DNA of 64,000 nt from Diphasiastrum complanatum (GCA_029204225.1 CM055096.1:41722901-41786900), one strand, 5' to 3'; counted from the stretch's first letter, positions 37,830 through 50,449 are shown. Notes: generated from the letters alone by a model not told the origin. Numbers and translations: made by a program.

Positions 37830-39500
37830 TGCTAGGTCATAGGGTCCAAAGATCTACTCAGATGGAGCACAAGCACAAAAAGGACTAAACTTTTGCACAA
37901 GGTCCCTAGGAAAAATGATAAGTTGATCATGTCGTCTTTGGGGGCCAAATATTATGAGACAACCAATATATGTATAACAAATTTAAGAAAAGTTAAAAGC
38001 GATTTTTAGGTTCCCAAACATAAGAAGCCTAGTACTCAAACCCTGGGCCCTATCTCCAAATTTCCCAATTACACACTAGGGTGGGGGTCTATGCTCAAAA
38101 AAGTAGTTGCTTGATGTGAACTCCGGACAAGTAAAATAGGGTCTTCAAGATGTAACAATCCACCTCTTCACGAAAACATTTGAGAGTATCTAATTATCCA
38201 TCATCCCCACTAACTTTTGTTATCTATTCACCGTTGTAGCTAGACTCTTGGTCTAGCGCTTGCCAACTACTCAATCAACTGGCTTGTATCTTTTTGCCCT
38301 CCTAGTTGTTGATAACATGTGGACTGAACCTTACATCAACTATAGTTCCACATATACTTCTCTATATCTTTCTGTCTTTTAAAAAAGAGTTTTTTTTAAG
38401 GGAGTTTATTTATACCATGGAAAACATAACCTAAAAGCACACATTCTCAAATAATGTGCTTTATGGATCCTTATTCTCTACTAGTGCATATTAATTTCTC
38501 ATCGTCAAATAATGGGTTGTCTTTACAATTGTTTCAAAAGTTGTCATGACATTCATCAATGTATGATCTTGTACTTCTAAAATTTCATATGTTTTATTCA
38601 AACATACAATGTTTAAATAATGAATTGTCCATGAAAATTCAATCTGATGATAATTTGAAGTCATGTTTCCATCAACAGAGCATTGTCATTTTGTATTGGC
38701 ATGCTTTATTCATGAAACTCATATATTTGATTCATGGCATACCTCTGATTAGATTCCTTGGTCATCACTGATTTTGGAGGTGTCTTCCTATACTTTTTGC
38801 TACAAATTTGTCATTAGAAATATATAAGGTTGATCTCTTTTGATATTCAGAGATTTTGTGCCAGACAAACATAAACAGAAATACATGCACAAATTTACAA
38901 CAATAAATGGGCAAACGACTTTGGCTATTAGGCCTTACACTACCATGTTGATCCATAGAATATGGAATCAAGTTCATTAATAATATTATAATACAAAGTG
39001 ATATAGCATACATGTCAAAACCAAAATTTATGCAGGAAATGAAAGAGTAGAAGGGATGTCAACAATGATCACTATAGATGTGAAAAAACTTAAAAAACAA
39101 GCACATTTTCGTGAAAAAAACTCGAAACTCTCATGGCCATCCTCATTTGAAGCACACTACATAGTTATACACATTATAACATCTTGGAGAAATATTTCAA
39201 ATTAAATCAGATAAAAGATTTAGGGTCCCACAAAATGACCTCGAGCATTCTGAGGAATGGTGAGACCACATTTTTGAGAGACAAGAAAGCCAACTCCATG
39301 AAAAAAATCCAAAATCTAGAATTCAACAATCTTAATTAAGAATGGTTGATTTCCAATGCAACACAACAAAAAGAAGTCCCTCCCAATCCAAGTCATCTGA
39401 AAAACAATAAAAAAGTGACAGAAATCTTACAAGTTGTACTCCTTGCACCAGGTCCCTTGAAAACTTATATTGCACTTGTCACGTTCCATTACAGGAGTTC
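37830..39500. other. gene-free interval
   Basis: No recognisable gene or structured repeat in this AT-rich stretch. Only short frames. Confidence 0.4.
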
Positions 39501-39512
39501 CTGAGTACAAAA

Positions 39513-39539
39513 GGGCCCTATAAGAAATGCCATGTAGGA
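39513..39539 (+). promoter_or_regulatory. conserved 5' block of RAG1-like unit C
   Basis: GGGCCCTATAAGAAATGCCA followed by TGTAGGA, identical to unit A over the shared core, about 575 bp before the coding region. Confidence 0.6.
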
Positions 39540-40089
39540 TGGACGAATTTGTCAAAATTAAAAAGTATAGTATAAGAAGTGTCTGCCTGCAGTAGTTCGA
39601 ATACAAAGCCACTCTTGTTACAGTCATGGTTAACTAAGGTTTCTCTCGGAAAAAATCATGCCTCGGGAGAAATAAACTCTTGGGAGAAGAGAGAGTGGGG
39701 GCAAGAATTGAAAAGAAGAGCACCAACTACATTACACTATAGATTGAATGAACTAGAGGAAAAATAGATGGACGTTGTTATAACATTTGCATCAGTTAGC
39801 AGTCACCATCTTTGAATGCTACATAAAATGCCTACATCTCTAGAGAGAAAAGAGAGATGGCAAGATTTGAAAAAAGAAGAGCGGCAACCAAAATACACGG
39901 ATTGAGAAAACTCAAAACTCAAAAATAAAAAAATGAGTGGCATGACAACATTTGAATCAAAGGTCAATCTCATTCTTCAAGTGATACGTGAAATGATAAA
40001 CTGGTATGTGAAATGTATGGCGCTAAGTATGTTTCATTTTTTTTTTTTTTGTGTGTGTATTGGATCGTAATCTACTTTTTCTTCTTACG

Positions 40090-42727
40090 ATGAAAAAATT
40101 TCATCTGAAAAAAGATCTTCCTAAAGAATATGCTCCTTTGATTAAAAGAGGTGTCAAAGCATCTTGCTTATTAGTTGATGATTGTTTGCGCTATAGGGCT
40201 GACGAGAAAGCAAATCTGGATCTCTGGGTAGACGGGACATTATATCCTAAAGATCCATATTCCATGCAGCATCCCAAATTTTGTCTACTCAATTGATATA
40301 TTTTGTCTGTCATGGAAAGAATGGTTTTCTAGGTTATTGTAAAAGATTAGAAGAATATGGTAACACATTTTCAATGAAAAGAATCCATTGTTTAGAGGAT
40401 GTAATTAGACGTATATCTTCAGATTGTGCTCAAAAAGACAATATTTTACGAATAAAATTGCTAGAGAATGAGGTTCTCCAAAAAGAAAATGAAAATCTAC
40501 GAAATAATAGTGAATTATTGCAAAAAATCATAATGAGTACAAGAAAAGAGATTGATCAAATGAGAATCAAATTGAATAATGGTCGTTCTGCATACTCACA
40601 ACTATTGAAAGATGTTGACTTGATAGGTAAAAAGGTAAAAACAAAAAAACAAAAATGAGTGATCAACACAAATATTCATAATTTGTCATCGACAGGAGGC
40701 TATCGAAAAAGGAGAATTTATGCATTCAAGTACGTTTTTGACTTTTGGCCTTTGCAATCTTTTTTATACTTCAAAATTTCAGATCTTATATTGTTTTAGC
40801 ATTACTGTAAATTGTAACATTAATCATCTTTTTTTTCCTTTTTTACAAATCTGCATTGGTTGGGAATCAAAATGTGAAAGACAATGCTACTATAGGCAAG
40901 TCTTTGGGCTCTGTGTTGACAACAAAATCAACTGAGTCATTGATGACCAATAATCGAAACAGTCGTGTTAAGATACAAATTGTTGATGCATTAATGATTG
41001 AAGTACAAAAAATACTTGACAATACTATAATTCTAGGAGCATGTGATTTTGCTGGAATAAGCGGAGATGCTTATGGCACCATATTTAAGATTATCAAACA
41101 AGCTTTGACACTTATAGCATTAAGAAATTTCCTATTCCACGACCATTTCAAATAAAATTGGAGCGTGATTCAATGAATAGAGGAATTCAAAAGATTATAG
41201 TTGTTCCATGTCATATCGAGAAAGTATATCAATCAAAGGACAAAAAATCCATGTCTTACAATCAGTCAAATAACTTGTTTGTCGATATGAATATGTTATT
41301 AAGATTTATTATACATTTCTATGATATTTCCACCGAAAAGGTAGACAGTAAGATAGTCTTGGTACTAAAACTGGATGAATCAGAACTTATTAAAGGACAA
41401 AAAATGGAGAGAGTGAGTATAACACTCATGAATGGAACACTTCAAAAGACTAATGATCAAGGAGATTTTAACTTCAATCTTCAGTACAAGAATGACATCT
41501 GGTGGTTGGCAACCTTTGAAATATGATATTTTAAAATCTAATGAGTTTTGATATTGTATGCTACTTGGGTTTTGATATTGTTATCAATTGACTAGTTTTT
41601 TGTCTGTCCTTTTTTTAGGTTTTAAGGGAAGATCATGACATTCCGTCATGGGTGTTTAGCAAAACAACATATCCCAAAATCATCAAAGAGCATATGGATG
41701 GGGAACTTTTCAATGTACCTGGAATAGGAGACTTTAAGGTAGAGTGGCATTTGGCTGGTGATTTGAAATCTTTAAAATGTATGTTCAACGTTTCCCGTGG
41801 ACCAACCTCCAAAAATCCATGTTTATATTGTATGAAATCATCAAATGACATGACCAAGAATACAAGAATAACAAGAGACAAAGAGGATCCAAATTGGAAA
41901 CCTGTTCTTATTATTCGGCCTTCGTTCGCTCGCCAGTTCTGCCTATTCCTCTACAAAACGTACATATTTGCACTCTCCATGCTGAGGTTAGAATAATCGA
42001 AAAGCTTGTGCATTGTCACATATTATATGCTTGGAACACAAAGCCAGAATCATCTTCCAAGGAGGCTATTTCTATATTAGAAGATGTTCTGTCTAAAGCA
42101 GGTTTCCATAAAGGACATGTTAAAATACAAAAAGACCTTAAGATTTCGGAAAAAAAAGGAAATGTACCTTGCAAGCCAAGCATTGGCAGTGTAAAGGCAC
42201 GAATATTTTTATCAAACCATTCAGGAAAACCATCTAAGACGCATTACTCAGTTTGGAGAGACATCGTAGCTGCTACTCAAGATTTTGTTCAGGATGGAGT
42301 AACAAGGGTAATGAAAGTTGAAGTATGGAAAAAATTAGATGATATGGTTAAAATATTACGAAAGGAAATATTTTCAAAGAGTGACTTGCTACTGCTCCAG
42401 AAATGTTGTGTTGAGTTTGTAGATGCAGTTCAAGTGGCTTGGGGAGAGAATCATATCACACATTACATAAAAACAAATATCAAGTTACCATTTTATTTTG
42501 TTTTTTGATGTTTACCCATTGATAGAAATTGTTGATATTTTACAGCACATATTACGACACCATTCCATATCCTTAGCAGAAAATCATGGAAGTTTGAGTA
42601 TATGGTCTTCAGAAGGGATGGAAAAATCTCAATGGCAAGCAAGAGTAGCATTTCATAAAAACACACAACATGGTGGCCTCAATGGTAGACGTAGATATAT
42701 TCTTCAACTATTGCAATGGTTCTATTG
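40090..42727 (+). pseudogene. RAG1-core-like DDE element, unit C (most complete)
   Basis: Exon 1 (40090-40729; frame broken once near 40,280) encodes LPKEYAPLIKRG, LDLWVDGTLYPKDPYSMQHP, CHGKNGFLGYC and a coiled coil (ENEVLQKENENLRNN). Its donor GTACGT matches unit B. Later exons carry KSLGSVLTTKS and ACDFAGISGDAYG, then KLDESELIKGQKMERVSITL with the first Asp at 41374. After a TTTTTTTAG acceptor (41,618) come REDHDIPSW, LAGDLKSLKCMF with the second Asp at 41760, PCLYC (Cys codons 41820 and 41829) and NVHICTLHAEVRIIEKLVH. After a phase-0 intron (donor GTTTTT, acceptor TTTACAG) comes NHGSLSIWSSEGMEKSQ with candidate catalytic Glu codons at 42612 and 42621. Order and spacing follow the RAG1/Transib RNase H-fold core. 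A frameshift near 41,120 and a TGA at 42725-42727 (CGA to TGA) disable it. Confidence 0.75.
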
Positions 42728-42839
42728 ACGAGCACAAATACGACATCAAACAAAATCTACAAATTACATCAAGTTCAGAAAGCCATGTAAATCTATACAT
42801 CAAGGGAGGTAGATTGACAGACACAACATTGTACCATAT

Positions 42840-43330
42840 ATTTGTAATTTGTTTTAAAAGAAAAATGCATTTGCAATTGATTGAATATATCTATATTTCC
42901 TTGCCATCTTCATTTGCTTTTTTTAATACCAGTTGCATTTTGTTGTCATGGAGAAATTCTGATATGCATTTGTCTTTTCTTGACATAATTCTATGTAAGT
43001 TGCATACAAAGCAAAATGAGCAGATCGGAGAATAGTATTCTCGGGTCCATAACCTAAAATCTTGAGTACAATTGAGCGTTTAACAAAAATTATTTTATGT
43101 GGTTTAATGAACTTATAACCATCTAAGTAATTAGACAATGCTTTTACTGCCATGATAATTGTTTCGCCTTGAGCACTGAACTTCGAATGGGCAACACAAA
43201 TCTCATGTTTTTTGAAAAATTTGAGATAATTTCCAAGGCCGCTGTCCTTGTTAAATTTGCTTGAGTAGATTCGAAAGCCAAGTTTCTGATGCTATTATTT
43301 TCACACACACTGTTATCTCACATCTTGTCA
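42840..43330. other. 3' flank of unit C, no gene seen
   Basis: It probably contains the 3' end of the element, but I could not identify a terminal inverted repeat. Confidence 0.35.
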
Positions 43331-43334
43331 TATA

Positions 43335-43822
43335 CATATACACAATTTTACAGGTGTGCAGATGAAGAAAGTACAAAGTGGATGTGCTGTCTGTAGGAGA
43401 TTGTGGGTGGCTGTTGTCGTTGTCAAATCTGTTAGCATAGTTGCATGAGATGAGTATGAGAAGGCCGCAACGTCAGCCTTTGCTGAAATGAATGTTGGTG
43501 AAGATGCGAAAAATGTGACACTCTGACAAATGCCTTAGGATTTGAGCTACAAGGTGTCTTCTCTTTTACTAGGGCACCTTTGGCATTTTGTAAGGCAGTG
43601 TCGTCTTTTTTGCCTGTCACAAATCATATGTAAAAACACAATGTCGCGTTTTTCACCTGTGAAAATTTACTTGTATTTATGCAGACAGTCGAGTTTTTCG
43701 CCTGTCTTATTTTAGATGTAAATATGCAAATCATGCGACAACATGAGTAAAAATACAGCATGAATGGAGGCAGATTAAAATAGGATTTAGGAGAGTAGAT
43801 GAGATATATCCAATACCTTGTT
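43335..43822 (-). mobile_element. truncated copia LTR, minus strand
   Basis: The reverse complement aligns with the first half of the LTR at 22,606. It starts TATTGGATATATCTC, then TCTCCTAAATCC and CTGCCTCCATTCATGCTGTA, and later CAGCCACCCAC...ATCTCCTAC and CTGCACACCTGT (near 43,355). The second half of the LTR is missing. No coding region adjoins it. Confidence 0.75.
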
Positions 43823-45388
43823 TGTTGATCCTTCCTACTCTTTTCATCCTCCTCACTCTCCTTATTCTCCTCACATTTTGTAGTGTAATACTACATTCAA
43901 TTCTATTTACATTAGGATTTATGAAAATAGATCTACACATTCTAGAAACAAATGTCTACTTTTATTGACAAATCTGTTGATAATTGGTAGAGTTATCAAC
44001 TGGGGTGAAAATCAGTGGAGGTCGAAACAAACCTTGGAATATGTGGATTTGTTTAAGCAATCATACTATCTCTTATTCCAAGGTGCATTCCGACCTCTGC
44101 TCATGAGTTTTTACATTTCAAAAATAGATGTGCCTAAACAATGCTAGATTGTTACCATCTCATAAATGCCAGATTATATACCTATGCTAATAAATTTTTA
44201 CGTAAATGTTTGTGTCCCATTTTTTTATTGTAGATGTATATTTTGTAGTGTAAGACTACATTCAGTTTTTTATGGAAATATATCTATACATTTCGGTCAG
44301 ATCTGTCAGATTATGATCAGAAGGAGACAAAATTGTCGTTAGAGCTAATAACTTTTTACCCTCTCTTAGAAATCATTTGCCGAGTTGCAGACACCTTTGG
44401 GTTTGATCACAAAACCTTTATTTTGAAGGGAAAACATTCCTTTCCAGCAGATATCTAAAAACATTAGAAAAACCATCATATCACACCAAAAAACACCCAA
44501 AACCCTAACAAATATACAAAAAGAACATTCGTCTGATTCACTGTGCATAGGTGTGATTCAGATCTATCTACTGCCAGGTCGACAAACATTAAATCTAAAA
44601 ATAAAAGGTCAAAGTGTTGTTCATCTAGAAATGAAAAAAATTTTAACGCCTTTTAAAAATAATTTCAGTTTTCAAAAAGAAACTTTACCAGAAACCTTTG
44701 CCAAAGTCTGTGTCAATCTGACTTACTATTTTGGTTCATCAGTGAGTTCGATGAACGATTATTAGAGACCGCATGTCATATTGTCCAATTTTTGTCAAAA
44801 AAGTCTTTTTTTTACAAAAATAACAGTATTACATTTGTAACCTTCGTCGAAACCTTCGCTGAAATCTCTAAGAATTCTAGTTATAGTAAGTTATCATTTT
44901 TGAGTTGGCAAATATTAATTTTGTCATAATCTAGAAAAATCTCTATTTTTACTCTCACCAAACTACAAAAATCATATTTTGTGCATAAAGAATCTTCGCC
45001 AATTCTACCCTAGTCTTATCGGAGTCAGATTCACTATCTGAGAGTTTGGCGAAGGTTAGTTTTACCAAATTTGTCAAAAAATAACATGATCAAAGATTTT
45101 TCACCCAAAATAGCATTGAAGAACCTTCGCCTAGAAAACATTCACCAGTACTATTTTAAGATTCTGATTTTCCAAATCAAGCTATTGTAAAACTTTTGAA
45201 CAATTTTGTTACAATTAGATTCTGATTCTGAGAATTTATCATTCTTAGAAGTGTCTGTCACTTGATCATAGATCTTTTTCCAAAAATCAGAAATCTGATT
45301 GTTGTCAAGTGAAAGAAATTTTGCAAGTCTGAACCATGATTGAAAATCTAGATCCAATCGCATTGTCTAATTGATTTAATTTGTAAAA

Positions 45389-46208
45389 ATGGCTGCTCCT
45401 GGAGTTGTTCTCTAGGAAGTCAGTCCAATCATTGTTAGAAGATCACCCCGGTTGGATCTACCCAAGTACAATGGATTATCTAATCCAGTCATATTTCTCC
45501 AAATCTATGCAAAATCTTGTGAAGTTTATGGCGAAGTTTTTCCTCAAGATAAACTTAAGCTATTTTCAATGGCTTTAACGGGTGCAGCACAAGATTGGTA
45601 TTATAATCAAGATGAAACTGGGCGTATAGATTGGAAAACTATCAAACGGTTCAAACCTTGGAAGTTTATGGAAGACCCTTCTCTACTTGTAAGTAAAATT
45701 AAAATGGGAAAGCAAAAAATGGTACAAGATTACATTGAATGGGTTAAGTGCCTCAGATCTGAGTGCATACCCAAGTTGATCTAACCCTATCAAGAGTAAT
45801 TTCGCTGATCCTACAAGAGAAGATCAGAAGATCAGCATCTTCCTTAGGCTCAGGATCAGATCCTCAAGTTCTATTTTTAAAAAATCAGAAGTTTAGATCC
45901 AAGAGATCTACAAAGTCAGGTTCAACTGACAAAAAGAGCAACATGCAGTCTGGACCAGATTTTGGTTCATGATTGAATTCAAGCTCTTTATCATTCCAAC
46001 TAGCGCAGAAATTTTTTGCAGATACTGTAAGAGGACTAGCCACGAAATCAAGGACTGCCGAACTTTAAAGTACAACAACAAAAAAAAGAAGCAGTTCCAA
46101 CAACAAGCACATAGTGCTACAGCCAGTCACTCAAATCAGCAACAAGAAGAAGAAGATGAAGTAGTTTTCATGACCAAAGTCAGAGAACATCAACATATCG
46201 ATTTCTGA
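45389..46208 (+). pseudogene. gag of copia element 2
   Basis: It starts MAAPGVVL at 45389, with a TAG a few codons later (45,413). It continues LDLPKYNGLSNPVIFLQIYA and KLKLFSMALTGAAQDWYYN, a Gag core of the type normally found in Ty3 elements and similar to the gag at 24,741 on the minus strand. After frame changes it reads FCRYCKRTSHEIKDC, a CX2CX4HX4C knuckle (about 46,014-46,060), and a Gln-rich stretch. It cannot give a full product. Confidence 0.8.
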
Positions 46209-46925
46209 TATCTAGATTCTGGAGTAACTTAACACATGACTCACCATCGCGACTATTTTAAAGACTATAAGTCATTCACCCGCTCTTGAGTTGTGCAACT
46301 TGGAGACAACTCATCACATTCAATCGGAGGTGAAGGAACAGTCAGAGTTGAATTCAAAAGAGGTGAAGTCAAGTTGTTGTCCAACATTCTCCACATTTCA
46401 AATCTGACCAAGAATCTACTCTCAGTTAGCAAAATCACTGATTCAGATCGGAGGGTCGAATTCGATACAGACGACTACACAATTCTTGACAAATCTTGGA
46501 AGGTTCTAGCCTATGGAAGAAGCAACAGCTATCTTTACAATCTCAGCTATTGCTATTCTTCTAACAGTCAAGCTCTTCACACAGCCACTTCTGAATCAAC
46601 TGATATGCTATGGCATTTCGGACTTGGCCATCTTAACTTCAACAATATTCAGCAAATGTCAACTCAGAGTCTAGTACAAGGTTTGCCTTCAGTCAGCAAG
46701 CCAACTTATCCATGCAAAAGCTGTATTATCAGCAAGCATGCTAGGAGTCCCTTCAGTTCAAACTCAGTTCATACATCCAAGGGCTTACTTGACCTTGTAC
46801 ATAGCGACATTTGTGGCCCGATGCAGACTGCTTCCATAGGGGGAGCTCTCTATTTTCTAAACTTCATCGATGACTTCTCTCGAAGGACTGCAATCTACTA
46901 TCTGAAAAACAAAGGGCACCTTTAG
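46209..46925 (+). pseudogene. copia protease, pre-integrase and integrase start
   Basis: YLDSGVT...HMTHH contains the active-site Asp-Ser-Gly, with TGA (46,206) and TAA (46,229) stops on either side. The 210-residue frame from 46,293 reads NILHISNLTKNLLSVSKI, then the pre-integrase block (LWHFGLGHLNFNNI, CKSCIISKHARSPF) and the integrase start (HSDICGPM, FIDDFSRRTAIYYL). The frame ends where unrelated sequence begins at about 46,915. Confidence 0.85.
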
Positions 46926-47425
46926 GATTTGCATACCTTAAGTCTAAGGGCACTTTCAAGATTTGCATACCTCTAGTCTAAGGGCACCTTTGGGTTTTTA
47001 GGGTTTTTTCAAGTTTTTGCTACATTGGCAGACCGACGTCGCCAACTTATCATCAACCCTAAAACAGTTGGAGAAACAAATATCCTAAGGGCGGTTACCA
47101 ACTTTGTACATATGCAAAACTGGAGTAAATGGCAGTTAAGGCAAAACATATTTTTCTCTAGACACTTGTAAATATATATACTAGCAGAATCAAGCTATGT
47201 AAGTGTTAATTGAATTTCTCTTTCAATCAGAGTTATCTGTAGCCAGCGTTATCACGCTCAGCAAGCTGAAGTTATTACTTCAAGCCATTGTACTCACTAT
47301 TGATATTAATCAGAGTGCAAATTTTGTCTCACTACTACATTGTTCATTTGCGCAATCTGTATGAATTCTTCTACTTGAATACTTCTGCTGCTAACTGTTG
47401 TATTTGTGTTCCTACATGTCGCGCT
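46915..47425. other. unrelated insert replacing the polymerase
   Basis: Short tandem words (AGGGCACCTTTAGGATTTGC, then AGGGCACTTTCAAGATTTGC) open the segment. Nothing in it reads as reverse transcriptase. It may be another element that replaced about 2 kb of pol. Confidence 0.5.
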
Positions 47426-47429
47426 CAAA

Positions 47430-48058
47430 TCCTCGAGCTTCTGTTGTCACTCACACCCGCAATTTTACGACATTTATGACTAACCCTGGAATGACACAAT
47501 GGAAGGCTCTTATCAGAGTCATGAGATATCTTCGAGCTACTATTGACTATTGCATTTGTTATGGAGCAGTCGACAACGACAAACTCAATTTACTCACTGG
47601 TTATACAGATGCAAGTCGGGTAGGAGATGTAGACACTCGTAAATCCACTTCTGGATTTACATTCTTCCTCAACAATGGTCCCATTTCTTGGAACAGTCGC
47701 AAGCAATATTCGATAGCTATCTTTGCAGCCTCACAAGTTACAAAGAAAGCAATTTGGTTGAGAAATTTACTTTTAGATATCAGTTTGAATCAATACGCTC
47801 CGACATTATTATTTTGTAATAATGAAAGTGCCATTGCCTTATCAGCCAACCCTAGATTTCATTCTAGGAGTAAGCACATTGAACTCAAGTGTCACTATGT
47901 CAAAAGCAAAGTTCTCGACAAAGAGATCAGATTGTAGTACTGTCCAACGCAAGATATGACAACATATATTTTTAATAAAGCATTAAGCTTGGATGCACAT
48001 CGAAAGTTCTATGCAGAACTAAGTTTAAAGGTCAAGGCATTCATGGATTCAGATTAAG
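47430..48058 (+). pseudogene. copia RNase H of element 2
   Basis: KALIRVMRYLRAT, TSGFTFFLNNGPISWNSRKQ, NPRFHSRSKHIELKCHYVK and KALSLDAHRKFYAELSL, ending just before AAGGGGGAG. A TAG at 47935 and a partly decayed C terminus show it is not functional. Very similar to RNase H of element 1. Confidence 0.88.
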
Positions 48059-48064
48059 GGGGAG

Positions 48065-49011
48065 TGTTGGATTATTCTCCTACCAAACGACTAATCGACA
48101 TTTTAATCTTCGTCCAACTTTTATCCAGACATGCAGTTTTCTTTGTGTTTTTACATAGTCTACATAACTACTCGGAAACAATTTACAGTGTTGGCATTTT
48201 CGGGATTTTCTCTCACTTCGGCTTTTTCACAATATGCCAGATGTCTCAAATATTAAGGAAATGACTTTAGCAAAGACCTTCGCGTTTTTCGCATTTTTCG
48301 CAAGACAATTTATTGTTCATCTTAAAGGCTACAAACTTGCTCTAATCATTTAGCAAGTAAATTTCCGGGAAGACTATCTAGATGGATGCCAGCATATCAC
48401 AGCCAACCGGATGACGCATTTGACGACCTGATTCTTATAGCATTAATGCAATCAAGAGATCAGCAAGTATTGAATAGTTAGCTCTTTCTCAATCCTACGA
48501 GCTTGGACACTCTTGAGCATTCTAGCTCACTTCTTTAGAGTTGATTAGAGATTGGTATTGCGCTCACTACTTATTAGCATTGCGCTTAATTCAGACTTTC
48601 ATTTAGTCGCTTAGAGATAGCTTTGAGTACGCGACTTTGATCCACAAACTTCTTGTACTCATTCACATCTGTTTTGTTTCATACTGAATCAATACTATCT
48701 TCTTATTGTGTTCAGGTTTGTCTCAAAATGTATGCGTTTCTGTGATTCTTCGCGACATATTATAATTCAATGCTTAAATGTTTGGTTACGTAATCATTGT
48801 AGTACTAATGTTTTCAAAGTTAGTTACTATAAGATCAAAAATGATTTCTATCACTATGGTTTTTGTTCGAAATTGATAGACGTAGTTATGCATAGAGAAA
48901 GAGGAAGATAGTTTATTCCGCTGCGCACGATAAGTTTTCTTTTTTTCTTGTCGTTCGAATTATTTTCATTTGATTCTTTTCGGCCTATCTTTTACACACC
49001 TCTTTCCAACA
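48065..49011 (+). repeat. 3' LTR of copia element 2
   Basis: TGTTGGATTATTCTCC after the polypurine tract, ending TTTCCAACA; 947 bp with the same 6-bp inverted ends as the LTR of element 1. The TTCCGCTGCGCACGATAAG region near 48,920 matches the TTTGCTGCGCACAAACA region of element 1. Confidence 0.85.
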
Positions 49012-49651
49012 ACCATGGGACTGGCATTGCATGGGTAGTGGGATAATGTTGGTAGATTTTTGAGATGCATAAGGATAGTCCCCAAATAGCTCCTTATTGA
49101 ATCAAAGCCAACCGCATCATACATGACAAAATTGAGGCTTAAAGTAAGCTTTTGGAAAACTTTTGTTTCTTCGTATGCAATCCATGAAGACTAGCAGAGA
49201 GAGAAAGAGAGCTATAAGTAGCATTGTGATACTCATTCCTACAATTATTAGCACTCATAGAATTCTAAAGGTTTCAATTTGTAGAAATGAATCAAATTCT
49301 ATTGCTAAATTGATTTCTTGGTATAGATGCAATCTATGATGTGCAATTTAAGAATGGCCAAAGGTGTGAGGCTAGTAATTTGAATAACTAAGAAGCTTAA
49401 AATGATGTAGAGAGTTGAATGAGGTTGATAATAAATGATAAGTATGAGAATGTTTAAGTGGAATAGCTATTTGTTGAGGAAGTATGCTAGTAACTTCAGC
49501 ATTGGGACTATGATCATTTACCATTACAATTTCATTTCTATGTTGCTATTTTAATAATGTTGGTTTTTCGGCCAAGTTAGATTAGGGCTTATTTCAGGAT
49601 TCAATCTAGGGCTAATTTAGGATTTTGGACTTGAAAATCGTGATAATGTGA

Positions 49652-49725
<74 letters not shown>

Positions 49726-50300
49726 CCCACCCAGCTTGTCAGTAGTGGTCGGTAAGTGACTTCTACAACATTGTGACCTTATCTTGGTTTTCTTACCTCA
49801 TGTGCCAATTGCCTCCTACAAGTCTTGTGCCTCCAAGGTTGTTGGCGGTTTGCTATTTATGAAGTTGAAAGAAATGAAAAAGAGTGGTTTGTAAAATATA
49901 TAAATATTCAAGTCAAGTTGTTTCAAATAGTTCAACTCATCTTTGTTGACATTTTCAGGTGCTGATGTTGGAGGTTTTTTCGAAAATCTTGATTCGGAGT
50001 TGTTGACACGATGGTATGAGCTAGGAGCTTTTTATCCTTTTTTTTGTGCTCATGCTCATCTTGATACCAAGCGGTGTGAGGCTTGGCTATTTGAATTAGT
50101 TTCAGCACTTTTCTAATAATCTTGAAGGGACGACTGAGTGAATGATTTCGACATAGAGTCTGTGTCAGATTTCCACAAGTCAATCTGATGCATTGAAGCT
50201 TGCGGACGTTGTAGGTGGGACTAATTTTTGTTCGACCTCCTGCGCTTTTGAACATTGACTAGGTAGCTTAGAATGGTTGTTATGACAGTAGCCAGGATCC
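49012..50300. other. gene-free interval with (GA)n tract
   Basis: (GA)n of about 33 units at 49,655-49,721. No recognisable gene. Confidence 0.5.
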
Positions 50301-50309
50301 TACGAATGG

Positions 50310-50445
<136 letters not shown>

Positions 50446-50449
50446 CGTA

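Larger units (their letters stand above)
44560..49011 (+). mobile_element. copia element 2 with Ty3-type Gag, decayed
   Basis: Order on the plus strand: a repeat-rich leader (44,560-45,388), gag, zinc knuckle, protease, GAG-pre-integrase, the start of integrase, an unrelated 0.5-kb segment, RNase H, polypurine tract and 3' LTR. The 5' LTR and the whole reverse transcriptase are missing. Confidence 0.8.

Noticed and set aside
46915-47425. Reverse transcriptase of copia element 2
   Set aside because: No RT motif (YVDD, QLDV, LVAKG) reads in any frame. The segment is unrelated sequence.
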